Shown piece after piece: positions 40,601 through 52,012 of a stretch of 64,000 bases of DNA. Position 1 is the first letter of the stretch, and the number at the start of each line of letters is the position of its first letter. Origin of the DNA: Pythium myriotylum (Eukaryota > Oomycota > Peronosporomycetes > Pythiales > Pythiaceae); contig JALJCQ010000012.1 in NCBI GenBank assembly GCA_023091665.1, forward strand, positions 3,224,001 through 3,288,000, written 5' to 3'. The position numbers and the translations under genes are program-made. The notes under the pieces are model-generated. The model did not search any database, was not told the origin of the DNA, and was given only the letters and a program-made list of their open reading frames with translations.

Positions 40601-42040
40601 GAATGCATGAACAATCCGCCAGCCGCCAGTAGCTTTCTTGACGCAGAACGTTGGGCTCGAGTGCGGGGAAACCGACTCACGAACGTGACCTGCTTGTCTG
40701 CGGGCCTCGAAAAAGGCATCAATGGCCTCAACTTGATCGCGGGGAAGCGGCCACTGGCGCATCACACAGTACTTTGAGCCTGGCACGAGATCGATCTCGT
40801 GTCGAACACCGCGGTCAGGCGGTAATGCTTTCGGGACTTCGTCCGGAAAGATGTCTTGGAACTTCAAGACGATTTCGTACGCCTTGCTACCTGATTCCTT
40901 GAGGGCCTCTAGAGACTGCGCTGCGTAGCGCTGCTCACGCTGGGTCTTGGAGGTCGCGTCGGGATTCATTGTCGACGCTGTCATGAAGTGATCATCCTCT
41001 GCAACGATCACGCACACCTGTTCGATCTCACCACGCTTGAGATCCTTCAGAAATGTCTTCATCGAGATCGTGCCACATTGCACGATCTCCGCTGCCATAC
41101 GCGGGGGGTTTGGCACTCGGATGTGCTGGAACGCCGGCGCCGCGGTTGTATAGACAGCCGCCAGGATGTCTTCCTCCCCGTCTTCCAAAGCGACGAGACA
41201 CGGTTTCTCGTCGCATACACGGTCTCCATCTTCGCAAGCGATGAGACACAGTTTCTCATCGCAATCTTGGGACCCGGTCTCTAAGCCGGCGTCATCTTCA
41301 CAAATCGTTGTGGAACCGCCACGTTGCGCTTCCTCTTCAGCAAGAAATGCATCGACGATGTAATCGACCGACGCCTCGTGTGCAGCGCGCGCACGTTTCG
41401 CGCGCAGACGCTTGCGCTTCCCAGCGTGTGAGCCCGACTTTCGTCGAGCTCGTCGTCGACGCGGCGTCGACGGCGCCATCGATGGAGCATCCTTGACGGG
41501 AGTCGAACTGGTCGACTCGCAGCTATCAGCGCCGACAGGGCCATCCCTCTCTGTGGCGGCTGTAGTAGCTGCGGATGAACATACGGACATGTTCATCCAC
41601 CAGACTTCGTCGATAACGGCGAACGCTTCATCATCGATGGTGCCGGACGCGACAGCGCCGACATTCTTCACGGACCGACTTTTCCAGTCGATCCGGGGTT
41701 CGTGGCGTTCGAACCACGGCAAACCGAAGATGCAATCGAACCTCTTGTCCATGTCGATTGCGAAAAACACATCTTCCTTCTCGGATCCACCGAGAACATA
41801 CTTCATGTGTACCGAATGCTTCGGTACTTCTCGCGGCCTGCCGTCTGCAAGCTGAATCGTCATCTTCTCTCCTTCATCTCGAATCTTCATGCCCGAACAC
41901 TCCTTCAGGCAACCAATGCGAACGAAATTCTTCGTTGCTCCGCAATCCAGCAGGGCTGTGATCGGCTCATCCATTCCGATCACTCTCACGCGAAGTGTGA
42001 CCAACTTGTTGGAGCCACTGCCGTGGTGGAATTGAAACAC
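36714..42040 (-). pseudogene. Gypsy-1 pol: protease, RT, RNase H, integrase, chromodomain
   Basis: Reading on the minus strand: protease motif ALLDCGATKNFV; RT with YFDDIFVHSK, up to an in-frame TAA (40145-40147) at LGC*VSKDGVRSD; RNase H with VVCDASDYAIGCALMQ and YTDHASLRTA; a one-base shift near 39420; integrase with the HHCC finger (EHHDAPVGGHLG ... CEVCQRVK), VFVDRLSKMVHL, VSDRDPRFTSLFW and PETDGQTERVNRVLED; an unusually long acidic linker; the C-terminal GPFKVTNVVGDAY domain; an in-frame TGA (37203-37205); then a chromodomain (RWVVDRIVDH ... FYRVHWFGFPDDQDTWE ... LVRQYE) ending at 36714. A single-base change (TTA to TAA) would explain the first stop. Confidence 0.85.
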
Positions 42041-42121
42041 GCCTCAGACGTGCTGGGGCCAAGGCGACGGTGCTCCACCGTTGCACGCGCCGCCTCATTC
42101 CGGCCAGTAGGCGCCCCGCAC

Positions 42122-43153
42122 CTACTGGTCCGACTCGTTTTTTGACGCGTCGTCCGTCAGCTGATGGAAGCGGACGGATCGGCCTTGGGCGACCGACGCT
42201 GGCGCCGGCGCGAGACAATCTTTGGCGTGGTGACCGGCTTTCTGGCACCGAAAGCAGCTCCCCTTCTTCGAACTCTTCTTCGCGTAGCGGGTGCCACCAC
42301 TACCTTCTCCACCGTGGAACTGCAAGACAGACAGATCCATTGGCTCCGGCTCAGACGGAGCCTCCGAGTAACGGTTGCGATAACCGTAACTGCGCGCCTG
42401 ACGAGCGTTGTAGTCTTCCGTCAGCGCAATCGAGAAGGCTTCCTCGAGAGTTTCTGGATAAGTCCGGAAAAGTTGTGTCTTCGCTGGACCATCGCGGAGA
42501 CCCGTCATAAACATCGCGACTTGTGTAGCCATGTCGATCGGCTTTCCGACGACGCACGATGCGAGGTACCGCATCCGCTGGATATAAGAGTGGAGGTCGG
42601 TATTACCTTGTTTCGCGCTGAGAAACTCGGCGCGCATGCGGAATTCGCTCTGCGGCGGCTCGAAAGTCGACTGCAACTTCGATTTGAAGTCTTCGAGCGA
42701 CCGAAAGCATTTCCGGTCGGCAGACCTGAGGCCATAGGCCCAAGTCTTCACCTTCCCAGTCAGTTGCGACATGGCATAGCGGATCCTCTGTTCTTCGTCG
42801 ACGATGAGCCGGGCATCGATTGCCTCATCCAGCTCGCAGAACCAGCGATGAAGTGGCGTCTTCTCGTCGCCACCATATTTGGATGTGTCGATCTTGAGCG
42901 GTTCGACACGCGGCGAATTCTTCTGACGCGCGAGAGTCTGCGCCTGGGCGCGCGCGTCATCGATTTCACGGATCATGAACTCTTGAGCAGCGAGACGTTG
43001 GGCTTCCGCGTCACCGCTGCGTAGGAGGGCCTTCACAGCAAGAGGGCCAGCGGCCTCAGCCATGCGGCCGAGGGCCTCCCATTCAAACTTGGTGAGGTGC
43101 GGGAAGTGTTCCGCACGAGTCAGCTGGCTGAGGTCGAAGCTGAGGTCGGCCAT
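42122..43153 (-). CDS. Gypsy-1 Gag
   Basis: The ATG at 43153 (MADLSFDLSQ) gives 343 residues, uninterrupted. It has a retrotransposon gag domain (PLHRWFCELDEAI, RIRYAMSQLTGKVKTWAYGL, LHSYIQRMRYLASCV) and one CCHC knuckle, CFRCQKAGHHAKDC. It should form the particle that packages the element's RNA. About 80 bases separate its stop from the pol frame. Confidence 0.85.
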   Translation of the reverse strand: MADLSFDLSQLTRAEHFPHLTKFEWEALGRMAEAAGPLAVKALLRSGDAEAQRLAAQEFMIREIDDARAQAQTLARQKNSPRVEPLKIDTSKYGGDEKTPLHRWFCELDEAIDARLIVDEEQRIRYAMSQLTGKVKTWAYGLRSADRKCFRSLEDFKSKLQSTFEPPQSEFRMRAEFLSAKQGNTDLHSYIQRMRYLASCVVGKPIDMATQVAMFMTGLRDGPAKTQLFRTYPETLEEAFSIALTEDYNARQARSYGYRNRYSEAPSEPEPMDLSVLQFHGGEGSGGTRYAKKSSKKGSCFRCQKAGHHAKDCLAPAPASVAQGRSVRFHQLTDDASKNESDQ

Positions 43154-43197
43154 CTTGATGTCTTGGTCGTGTGGACGGACCACAAAGTGCTACCAGG

Positions 43198-43509
43198 TGT
43201 AACGGGCGCAGATCCGTTACACAGCGTCGAGACCCCTGTCCCGACGCTCAGATTGGGCTCTTGACTTGACGGTAAATTGGACTCTGCCTTGAGAGGACCA
43301 GACATCTCTGGACCTCATTAAACCTACTCTGGTGTCCCTAATAAAACCTATGTATGCGGTGTCGTCCTCTGATAGGATGAAATCTCAGAGAATTTCCACC
43401 AATGGAAATGCAACAAGAACACACGCGCCTCTGACCAATCAGAGACACGGGAGGGACAACTCTCTCTTATAGAACCTACTCTCTTGTAATGGGCTGTGGG
43501 CCCATTACA
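43198..43509 (-). repeat. Gypsy-1 5' LTR
   Basis: 312 bp, four differences from 35458-35769 (for example gccttg/gcattg and gtcgtcc/gtcgacc). Confidence 0.95.
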
Positions 43510-43541
43510 TCCAATACAACACTCGTATGCTGGTGACCTTG

Positions 43542-44029
43542 TGTGACGCAGCCAGAAAAGAATGGCTCGCGTCAGAAGGGTTAGGCAACGACCTTGATTT
43601 GGTTTCAGTATATTATACTGGAACTAAGTTACTACGATTAGTCCTGGAAGGATTATGCACTGGGTGGTGTAAAAGCATCCCGAGAGTAATGGGTGATGCT
43701 GACCCGGCTGCAACACATTGGTGATGACGTAGTGACTATGCATACTGTATTCAAGAGATTGTAGGAGGGCTTACATATTAGTTGACATAGCTAACTTTGG
43801 ATCCTGAAAGTAAGGTATCTAGGACAGACGACATCTAGGCACAGAGCACCCTAGAGGCCCACACAGAGGATAGGAAAACAAACTCTAACATCAATCTCAC
43901 TTCTCAACTTGCTCTCAAGTCAACTAGCCTCAACTAGCCTCGACTAGCCTCGTCCAAGACCAAGCCAACCACCCAGCCAGCCAGCCCGCGTACTTGTCAC
44001 CAGGAGCCCAGTACCCCACTTCTGTGACA
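43542..44029 (+). repeat. Gypsy-2 5' LTR
   Basis: 488 bp, no difference from 49529-50016 seen. Near its end it carries short repeats of ctagcctc(g/a)a and gccagcca. Confidence 0.95.
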
Positions 44030-44328
44030 TAGTAGCGCTCGTCGGTCAAGTCCTCTGCCAAGACTGGTGATCAAGTCTCGCAGTTCTACGCTGGCTCAAG
44101 GATCTGTGGGTGCGAACCTGCAGTGTCAAGACCAAGTTCAAGTGGTGTGGTAGTCCCTGTCCCGTGAGTCTGAGTGCTCCTGCGTACCGTAAATCCTCTT
44201 CACCTGAGTTGAGGACAGATTCGGGCGTATCAGCAGTGCTCTTACTCGGTCTTCCTGAGCTAGAAGTTGGCATAAGTGGAACCTGTATTGGTTTCCGCCC
44301 GGCTCTGTGTAGTACCAACCTTCGTTGG

Positions 44329-44718
44329 ATGACCCGAACATCTGCGAAAGGGAAGGCTCGTCGTGTGAGACGTGCCAACAACTACAAGTCCCTCAACCTC
44401 GGTGATCCATCGCGACCCGTGGTGCTAGAGACGTGCGTACCTCGCCGCATCGACGTTACGGAGAACTTTCTCGTTGAGGGGGATCCGAACGCGGCTGAGG
44501 AGTACTTTCGCTGCAAGCACGATCTAGTAGAAGCCGTCAAGAAGGCGAAGCGCGTCACCAAAGCGTTCGTCAAGCTCGGTGCGGCTCTCGCCACGGACGA
44601 ACTTCAGAAGGACCACGAGAAGAAGCTCGAAGCCGTTTTCAACTTCCTGAACAAGGCCGAAGACTTCGCGACAGTACGTCTAGACGAGATCTTTGTTTCT
44701 AAACCGAATCGTCAGTAG
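44329..44718 (+). CDS. Gypsy-2 extra ORF upstream of gag
   Basis: 129 residues from the ATG at 44329 (MTRTSAKGKARRVRRANNYK). The start is strongly basic; the rest is helical and highly charged (VEAVKKAKRVTKAFVKLGAA, EKKLEAVFNFLNKAEDF). The frame is open upstream to 44110. A 99-base gap separates it from gag, in the same frame register. It has no zinc knuckle or enzyme motif, and I do not recognise it. It could be a separate nucleic-acid-binding protein or the N-terminal part of an ancestral gag. Ordinary Gypsy elements lack such an ORF. Confidence 0.55.
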   Translation: MTRTSAKGKARRVRRANNYKSLNLGDPSRPVVLETCVPRRIDVTENFLVEGDPNAAEEYFRCKHDLVEAVKKAKRVTKAFVKLGAALATDELQKDHEKKLEAVFNFLNKAEDFATVRLDEIFVSKPNRQ

Positions 44719-44817
44719 AATCTTCTAAGTTTCGGTTCAACTTGATTGCTTTTGGATTGCGTAAGCATCGTCTTCGTAATCCATCGGTGACATCGTATAC
44801 GCTGAGAAGTCCGACTT

Positions 44818-47800
44818 ATGTCTAGTCGTCGTGCTAGAGAAGTCGAGCGTGAGTCACCAAATCTACGTCCACGTCGTCAAAGCAGATCGAACGATCCTGA
44901 CGAAGTTGAACGTGCTCGTTCAGTGTCAAGAACCCGTTCAACTCAAGCAGAGCCAATGCAGCATCAAGACGCTCAAGATCAGGGAGGAGAAGTCCCACAG
45001 GCTCCGCAAGCTGCTCCAGCCAATCAAGGGAACTTTGCCGGAGGGCAAGTTCCAGGGGAAGTGTTCCAGCAGTTCATGATATTCATGCAGCAGCAGAACC
45101 AGCAGTCCCAGGCGCAGTTGCAGGCGTTCATGCAGATGACGAATAACCAGTTCAACCAGATGCTCAACCTTCATGGGTCTACGCGTCGTCGAGATCCGCC
45201 GATGTATGAAGGAAAGGTCAACGAAGACATAGAGTTGTGGATCTTCAACACAGAAGACTACTACTCGAACAAGCGTGCTGTGATGCATGCTGAGACCTCA
45301 GACTTCGTTGAAGAAGTCACTGGCAATCTGGGAAAGTCTGTTCAGAACTGGGTTCGGACGATCTTCGCAGCAGAGTGTGCTGCTGCGGGGATTCCCAAGA
45401 CGTGGGAATTGTTCAAGGCTAAATTGCGTCAGCGCTATAAGCCATTGGACTTTGAGTACAACCTTCGTGAGCGAATGTTTGAACTCAAGCAAACTGGATC
45501 GATCCATGAATATGTGGCAAAGTTTCAGGACTTGCATTCGCAGTCTGAACTTCCCATCGCGGATCTTGATCAGCGTTTCTATTTCCAACACGGCCTTCGC
45601 GCTGAGACTTCCGCAAAGATCAAGGAAGAAAGTCCTAAGACGTTGGATGATACGATCAAGATCGCCACAAATTTCGAGTTTGCGCATTATTCTGGGAGAC
45701 CGCCGAAGCAGAATGGTCAGAAGAACTCATCAAAGTTGAACCACGACTCTGCAGGCACTGCTACCAAGTCGAAGAAAGGTAACAAGTGGAAGAAGAAAGG
45801 ACACGACTCTTAGACGAACAACGATGACTGGAAGAAGGAAGCCACTTGCCATGCGTGCAAGAAGAAGGGGCATATCTCTCCGGACTGTCCTCTGAACAAG
45901 GAGTCAAATCACTACATTAGTGGTAATTTGTACGCGATTCTCGAAGTCCAAGCTCTTGCTTTCAAGGAGCCTAATTGGAAGAAGAATGTGTCCATCTTTG
46001 TCGACAACGGTTGCAGCATGAATGGTGTCTCAGAAGATCTGGTGGAAGTGTTGAACTTGCAAGAAACGGTCGAAGACTTGATGGAAGTCAAGCTCGGTTA
46101 TGAGCAGACCGTATACCGTCATCGTCGAATGGTGGAGATGTCTCTTGAAGTTCCCGGTTTCCCCACGATCACGTCTAAGTTTCAGGTGATGCCTATCCCT
46201 GAAGGCAAAGACATTTTGCTTGGTATGCGATGGCTTCGTGAACAGAATCCCGACATCGATTGGGCTGAGCTAAAGCTTACGCCACGTACTGGTGTACAGC
46301 CTGAAGAGCCTCTTGTTCTACGTACGCCTGCGGCGCGTCCCGCTCGCTTTGTCGCCAATCGCCGTCGTGCTAGACAAAGTCAGAATCGTGAGATCTTCAA
46401 CTACTATCGTCAACATGGACATGATAGTGAGTTGGGTCATACCAAGTTCATCTCCATGAAGAAACTTGCCAAAGAGCTGCGCAAGGGAGATGTCGAGTGT
46501 GTGCTTATGATTTATCCACACGACTCGGAGAAAGCTGCTAGGTATCAGCAGCAAGGATGGGAAGCTTTGAAGGACAACCCAGCTTTTGATGTGCTGTGGA
46601 AGCGTCGTGACACTGTGTTTCGAACGGAGCTACCGAACACTGTGCCACCTGTCCGTGAAGGTATTGAACATGTCATCGAACTCAAGCCTGGTACAAAGCC
46701 CATCTCAGTTCCTCAGTGGCGACAGAGCCCTGAGCAACGTAAGGTGATCCAAGAATGGACCAAGGAAATGGTCAAGGCAGGTATCATTCGTCCTAGTACC
46801 TCGCCTTTCTCGGCACCGACTTTCTGTGTGAAGAAAGCTGTTGGATGGCGAATAGTCCGTTGAACAACAACACGATTTTGCCAGTAATTCCTATGCCACG
46901 CAAAGAAGACACCTTTGACGCAATGTCAGGAAGCTATTGGTTTTCATGCATGGATTTGCTTTGGGGTTACTATCAAGTAAAGCTCAGAGAACAAGATATA
47001 CCGTTTACAGCGTTTTCAACGCCGGATGGCTTGTTTGAGTATCTTGTAACTCCCATGGGACTTAGTGGAAGTCCTGGCACTTTCAATCGACCTCTTCAAA
47101 GAGTATTCAGCGACATACGCGATGTAATGCGTATCTACTTTGACGATATCTACGTCTTCACGAGAAGCACAGACATCAATGAGCATCTCGAGGCGTTGGA
47201 TCGAGTACTTCAAAGATGTGAAGAGCAACAGTTATACATCAAGCTGTCGAAGTGTCAGTTCTGTGTTCCGGAAATTCCTTGTCTTGGAGATTTCGTTGGA
47301 AGGAATGGCGTTCGCATGGATCCTGATAAGATCAAGGTTATCAAGGATTGGCCAGTTCCGAAGACAAAGAAGCAGATGGAGAGTTTTCTCGGTACAACAG
47401 TGTAGGTTTCTCGTTTCTGCACGGACTTTGCTCAGTTCGCGGGTCCGCTCCATGAGTGTATCGAGGGAAAGAGATCAAGCGAGTCCATCGAGCTCAATGA
47501 TCATCAACTGGCATGCTTCGAACAACTCAAGCTTCGCTTATCGTCACCGCCTGTTTTGAAACTTCCGGACTTCACGAAACCTTTTGGCATTCGTATGGAT
47601 GCATCCAATTTCGCAATTGGGGGAGTCTTGTTTCAAAAGGAGGGAGAGTTGGAGTATCCAATCGCATACACTGGTCGAAAAATGAAGTCGGCTGAACTCA
47701 ATTATCCAGTTCGTGAACAAGAACTTCTCGCAATCATGCATGCCTTGAAAGTTTGGCGCGTGTATTTGCTCGATCGTCCAGTTGTTGTGGAGACTGATCA

Positions 47801-49571
47801 CAAGAGCATTGAGACTATTCTCACGCAGAAGACCACGAACAGAAGAGTTGCCCGTTGGTTCAACGAACTTGCTGAGTTTCAACCTCAGTTCAAGTGGATT
47901 CCAGGACATACGAATGACGTTGCAGACGCCTTGTCCAGGAACCCGGACTTTGAGCATAAAGCCGCTCAAGTCAGTTTAGATGATCTTCTGAAAGCAGCAT
48001 CTAATAGAGAGATTGTTGCGACCATCGAGTCAAGTCCAGTTGCTGTCGAAGAGGCGACAAGGAAACTGTACAAGTCGGATCAGAAGACACGAGAAATCTT
48101 GACGAAGATTTCTGATGGTTCAACCGTGTTAAAGTATAGCGTAGTTGACGGACTCCTTTACTATCAGACACAAGAAGATGAAGAACCTCGACTCGTGATC
48201 CCCGACAATGAAGATCTGAAGAATCGTGTGATTTATGAAAACCACGATGTTGTGACTGCAGGACACCCAGGATACTTTAAGACGTATCTAGCAGTCCAGA
48301 AGAAGTACTATTGGCCTCGTACGACCAAGTACATTCAGCGCTATGTGAACACTTGTGAAATGTGTCAGCGCATTAAGGTGAGGCAGATGAAGCCTCCAGG
48401 TCTACTCAATCCGCTTAGTATTCCATCGGGAAGATGGGTTGAGATCTCCATGGATTTCTTGGTAGCGTTACCAGAAACTGGAGATGGGCATGATGCTATT
48501 ATGGTCATAGTTGATCGTTTGACCAAGCGTGCGAAGTTCATCGAAACCCGCACAACCGCCACGGCAGAAGATACTGCTGATCTCTTCATGAAGCATTATG
48601 TGAAGGATCATGGCTTGCCCAAGATAATAGTTTCGGATCGTGACTCGAAGTTCACGTCGAAATTTTGGTCCTCAGTGACATCGATCCTGAAGACTACTCA
48701 CAACCTTTCCTCAGCGCTTAGACCGCAGACAGACGGACAGACAGAACGCACGAATCGTTTCATCGAAGACTATCTCAGAGGTGTTGTGAACCCGATCCAG
48801 AATGATTGGGATAAGTTTGTGCATCTAGCGGAATTCGCCTACAACCGCAGAGTGCATTCGTCGATCGGCATGTGTCCATTTGAAGCTGATCTTGGCTATG
48901 TTCCATACATGGCAGACGATATTGCTGCAGACCCAGGATTCAAAAAGTTGGATAAGGCTGCGCAGACATTCTTGCTTCGACAAGAAGTGTTTTTGAAGAA
49001 GGCAAAAGATGCAATTAGTGAAGCACAAGAGCGTATGAAGTCGTATTATGACAAGAATCGCCTGCATCAAGAGTTTGAAGTTGGTCCACTCGTGCTACTC
49101 GACGGCAAGAATCTTGATATTCGCCACAAAGGCTTCGCATCGACAAGCAAATTGGCACCAAGATTTATCGGACCCTACCCCATCGTGAAGAAAGTCCATC
49201 AAGATTCGTATGAACTTGCCATGTCGAAGGATCTTCGTATCCATCCCGTTTTCCACACATCTTTGCTCAAGCCGTATATGAAGGATAACAAACGCAAACA
49301 GCAGACTACGAAGGTTTTGCTTGCGGACGGCATTACTGAAGGACAACTCATCGAAGCTGTCATTGGGCATCGGAAGATTCGTGGAAGAGACCAGTACAAG
49401 ATACACTGGCTCGGAGGATCAAGACGTCAAGCCACATGGGAACCCGTTGAAAACCTGAAGCAGATTCCAAGTCTCATCGAAGCATACTGGAAGTCTGTGC
49501 AGGGGGGGCTTCTCTCGAAGGGAGGTCATGTGACGCAGCCAGAAAAGAATGGCTCGCGTCAGAAGGGTTAG
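44818..49571 (+). pseudogene. Gypsy-2 gag-pol with in-frame stops and a small deletion
   Basis: Gag from 44818 (MSSRRAREVERE) has a Gln-rich stretch, then the gag core (DIELWIFNTEDYY, FKAKLRQRYKPLDFEYN). It meets an in-frame TAG (45811-45813) just before the CCHC knuckle CHACKKKGHISPDC. Next come protease (IFVDNGCSMNGVS) and RT. Near 46858 about a dozen bases seem lost (GWRIVR then LNNNTILPVIP, missing the usual HDYR), which shifts the frame. RT has IYFDDIYVFT. Another in-frame TAG (47403-47405) follows FLGTTV. RNase H (IRMDASNFAIGGVLF), integrase (CEMCQRIK, MVIVDRLTKRAKF, VSDRDSKFTSKFW, DGQTERTNRFIEDY) and a C-terminal chromodomain (YKIHWLGGSRRQATWEP) end at 49571. Confidence 0.85.
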
Positions 49572-50016
49572 GCAACGACCTTGATTTGGTTTCAGTATAT
49601 TATACTGGAACTAAGTTACTACGATTAGTCCTGGAAGGATTATGCACTGGGTGGTGTAAAAGCATCCCGAGAGTAATGGGTGATGCTGACCCGGCTGCAA
49701 CACATTGGTGATGACGTAGTGACTATGCATACTGTATTCAAGAGATTGTAGGAGGGCTTACATATTAGTTGACATAGCTAACTTTGGATCCTGAAAGTAA
49801 GGTATCTAGGACAGACGACATCTAGGCACAGAGCACCCTAGAGGCCCACACAGAGGATAGGAAAACAAACTCTAACATCAATCTCACTTCTCAACTTGCT
49901 CTCAAGTCAACTAGCCTCAACTAGCCTCGACTAGCCTCGTCCAAGACCAAGCCAACCACCCAGCCAGCCAGCCCGCGTACTTGTCACCAGGAGCCCAGTA
50001 CCCCACTTCTGTGACA
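49529..50016 (+). repeat. Gypsy-2 3' LTR
   Basis: 488 bp, matching 43542-44029; preceded by the putative polypurine tract gaagggaggtca. Confidence 0.95.
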
Positions 50017-50021
50017 CCTTG

Positions 50022-51101
50022 CTTCTTCAGATCGAGCAGATATGACGTCTGATGAAATCTGGTGATTGAGTTGTATGGCCGGGAACCTTCCACTCCAGGA
50101 GACCACGCCTGTATGTCGCAAAGCTCTCAGCTGGGGAAATAGGTATACGTACCAGTGTTGCAGATGTTTGCCTTTGAGGACCCCGAAAAGGAGAACGCGT
50201 ACATCGGGCAGGTTCGTGTGTGCTAGAAGCACTGCAGTATCCTGGTGAATCATGCGAGCAGCTTGATAATAATGCAAAGGCTTGGTTGAACTCAAAGACT
50301 TCATTTGCATCATCATCATCATCAATTATTCAAAGGACAGAGATGCAGCAGAAAGAACGCCTGAACTAGCGTATGCGCACGACCAAGATAACTTGATGTG
50401 AGAAGGCATTGAATCCATCGAGGCTTCGTTTGACCCGAATGAGGCATTCACGTCATCGAATCTGGTTGGGCGATTCAGTTTGTCAACCGGCAAATGCGCC
50501 GTACAATACGCAACGCGGAGGGCACAAGTTTGACTTGTCACTGTTGCCTGTCGTTGCATGTGCAGAGGCTCCACAGGGAAAACAACCGGCACAGTCGTCT
50601 AGGACCCAGAGAGTGGTCACGAGATCCAATTCTAACTCGAACCTGACTTTTCACCGGCTCGGTCTGTTTTGGAGCTATCTGCATAGTGAGAGAGGGGAAG
50701 GGAATTCTATTGTTGTTGTGTTTGCTGGGGAATGGAAAGGTTGCCCAACCACTCAAAAAAAAATATCGGCGACATCAAAAAAAAATTCACGATGCCCAGA
50801 GTTTTTTTTGGCTGGTATTACACTCCATGATTTCATATGTTACTTACAGTATATCCTTCATCCGCGTCTGACCATGCTTCGTCCACCATTCGCCAAAATT
50901 TTGAAACCTGTCGAAAGCGATGAAATTTAGTTGTAATATATCCTGATTTCCTCGAGATATCTGAAAGTGAAAACTACTCGTTGAAGTGAAAACTACCAGG
51001 ACTCAATTCAACGAGTCAATTCATTTGGAAAAAGCTTCAATTGCTTGCCCACCCAATGGGTGGGGGAGGCGTAGTCTCAAAGAACCAAAGAACCTTCTCA
51101 A
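50022..51101. other. pre-insertion sequence, unassigned minus-strand frames
   Basis: Minus frames 50325-50022 and 50592-50326 lie in one register, separated by a TAA next to a (TGA)n microsatellite. The first would continue through both Gypsy insertion sites to a stop at 35426-35428 in the empty-site sequence. No domain is recognised. A-rich runs lie at about 50755-50790. Confidence 0.3.
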
Positions 51102-51145
51102 TGGACCGATTCCCTTAGGGATTTAGAAGCCTTCCTAAAGCTAAA
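51102..51145. repeat. left copy of a 44-bp inverted repeat (partner 53391-53433)
   Basis: Starts tggaccgattcccttaggg and contains atttagaagccttcctaaag. The partner at 53391-53433 is its reverse complement with one mismatch and one missing base. The pair encloses about 2.25 kb with the membrane protein gene. Confidence 0.85.
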
Positions 51146-51221
51146 ATTTCGGGTCTCGACAATCTAAATCTTATTTGGGCCGTCAGACCCCCCTCCTCAG
51201 ATCACAATCTGGAGAGGGGGT

Positions 51222-51239
51222 CCCCCCCCCCCCCCCCCC
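51222..51239. repeat. poly-C tract (about 18 C) beside an imperfect hairpin
   Basis: It follows a hairpin-like stretch (gacccccctcctcagat ... atctggagagggggtc, 51186-51222). Confidence 0.75.
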
Positions 51240-51419
51240 TCTCTAGATATTTAGAAGCCTCTAAGCGGTCGAAAACCCATACCCTGTACAATTCGATTGA
51301 GAAGCTGTTTGCAGGGGATGAGCTCAAACAAGGGACACGGCGAACAAAACGAGGGATTGGAGCAAGAACGTTGATCAACCCACAAGGGACTCGCTCTTCA
51401 ACGCTCCCAAGAAACCCGC

Positions 51420-51719
51420 TTGTCGGCAACCGGCACGGAGAGCCTCCACGCGACGGCAAGCGCGACCGTGGCGGCGAAAAAAGAGGTCCGCGCGCGCAAG
51501 CATGGCGCAAAAAGGTACAGTGACACGGACGTGCAGGCGCTCCTTAACTGTGTGAACGCTGTTCTTCTAACGGGCACCAACGCAGCAATGAATGAATGCG
51601 GTCCATCAACTTTACTGGAACGAGCGCGCCGTGCCGAACGTGTACAGCCGCGCCACGTCCGCGATGGGATTGTGTTCCAGCTGCGTGGAGAGGAAACATC
51701 GAGAGCGACAGACAACTGA
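51420..51719 (+). other. ORF with a SANT/Myb-like start, probably decayed
   Basis: 99 codons. After a basic stretch comes AKRYSDTDVQALLNCVNAVLLTG, which recalls the first helices of SANT/Myb-like domains found in transposon-associated oomycete proteins. The remainder is unstructured, and neighbouring frames seem to carry the continuation. Weak identification. Confidence 0.25.
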
Positions 51720-52012
51720 AAGCCTCCCTCCCACGCAGCTCGCGGAAGTCGAGGCAGAAAGAGAAGTTTGCCGACTTGTCTCTCATGTCCAATCTCTCTA
51801 GTTCCAGAACGACAAGGCAGCGACCGTCGTTACGATCGACCGCCAAGCCGTTCCACTGCATTCCGAGCGAAATGCCTCGGAGAAGTGATGCTCCGTAACA
51901 GCGATATTTTTTGGAATTTGGACGGCGTGACACAACGCGTTTCCGCTGCGGCGCTTGGCGCGGCCATGATGCTAGCCGTCTTTTCTAGATCACCACTCTC
52001 TCAGAAGGAACC

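Larger units (their letters stand above)
35458..43509 (-). mobile_element. Gypsy-1: chromodomain Ty3/Gypsy element, 8052 bp
   Basis: 312-bp LTRs at 43198-43509 (5' on the minus strand) and 35458-35769 (3'). The 5-bp target duplication is tccaa (35453-35457 and 43510-43514). The LTRs begin TGTAACGG and end CCCATTACA, and differ at four positions I could see. Minus-strand order is gag, protease-RT-RNase H, integrase and chromodomain. A long plus-strand ORF lies between pol and the 3' LTR. Pol is broken by two stops and one shift. Confidence 0.95.
43542..50016 (+). mobile_element. Gypsy-2: chromodomain Ty3/Gypsy element, 6475 bp
   Basis: 488-bp LTRs (43542-44029 and 49529-50016; tgtgacgcag...cttctgtgaca) appear identical. 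Target duplication is ccttg (43537-43541 and 50017-50021). Internal: a small upstream ORF (44329-44718), then gag-pol. It lies 27 bp from the insertion point of Gypsy-1. A purine-rich stretch (gaagggaggtca) precedes the 3' LTR. Confidence 0.95.

Noticed and set aside
49984..50325. 113-codon minus ORF taken as a complete gene
   Set aside because: Its last residues are encoded by the Gypsy-2 LTR, so the frame as listed is artificial; only the empty-site version is worth considering.
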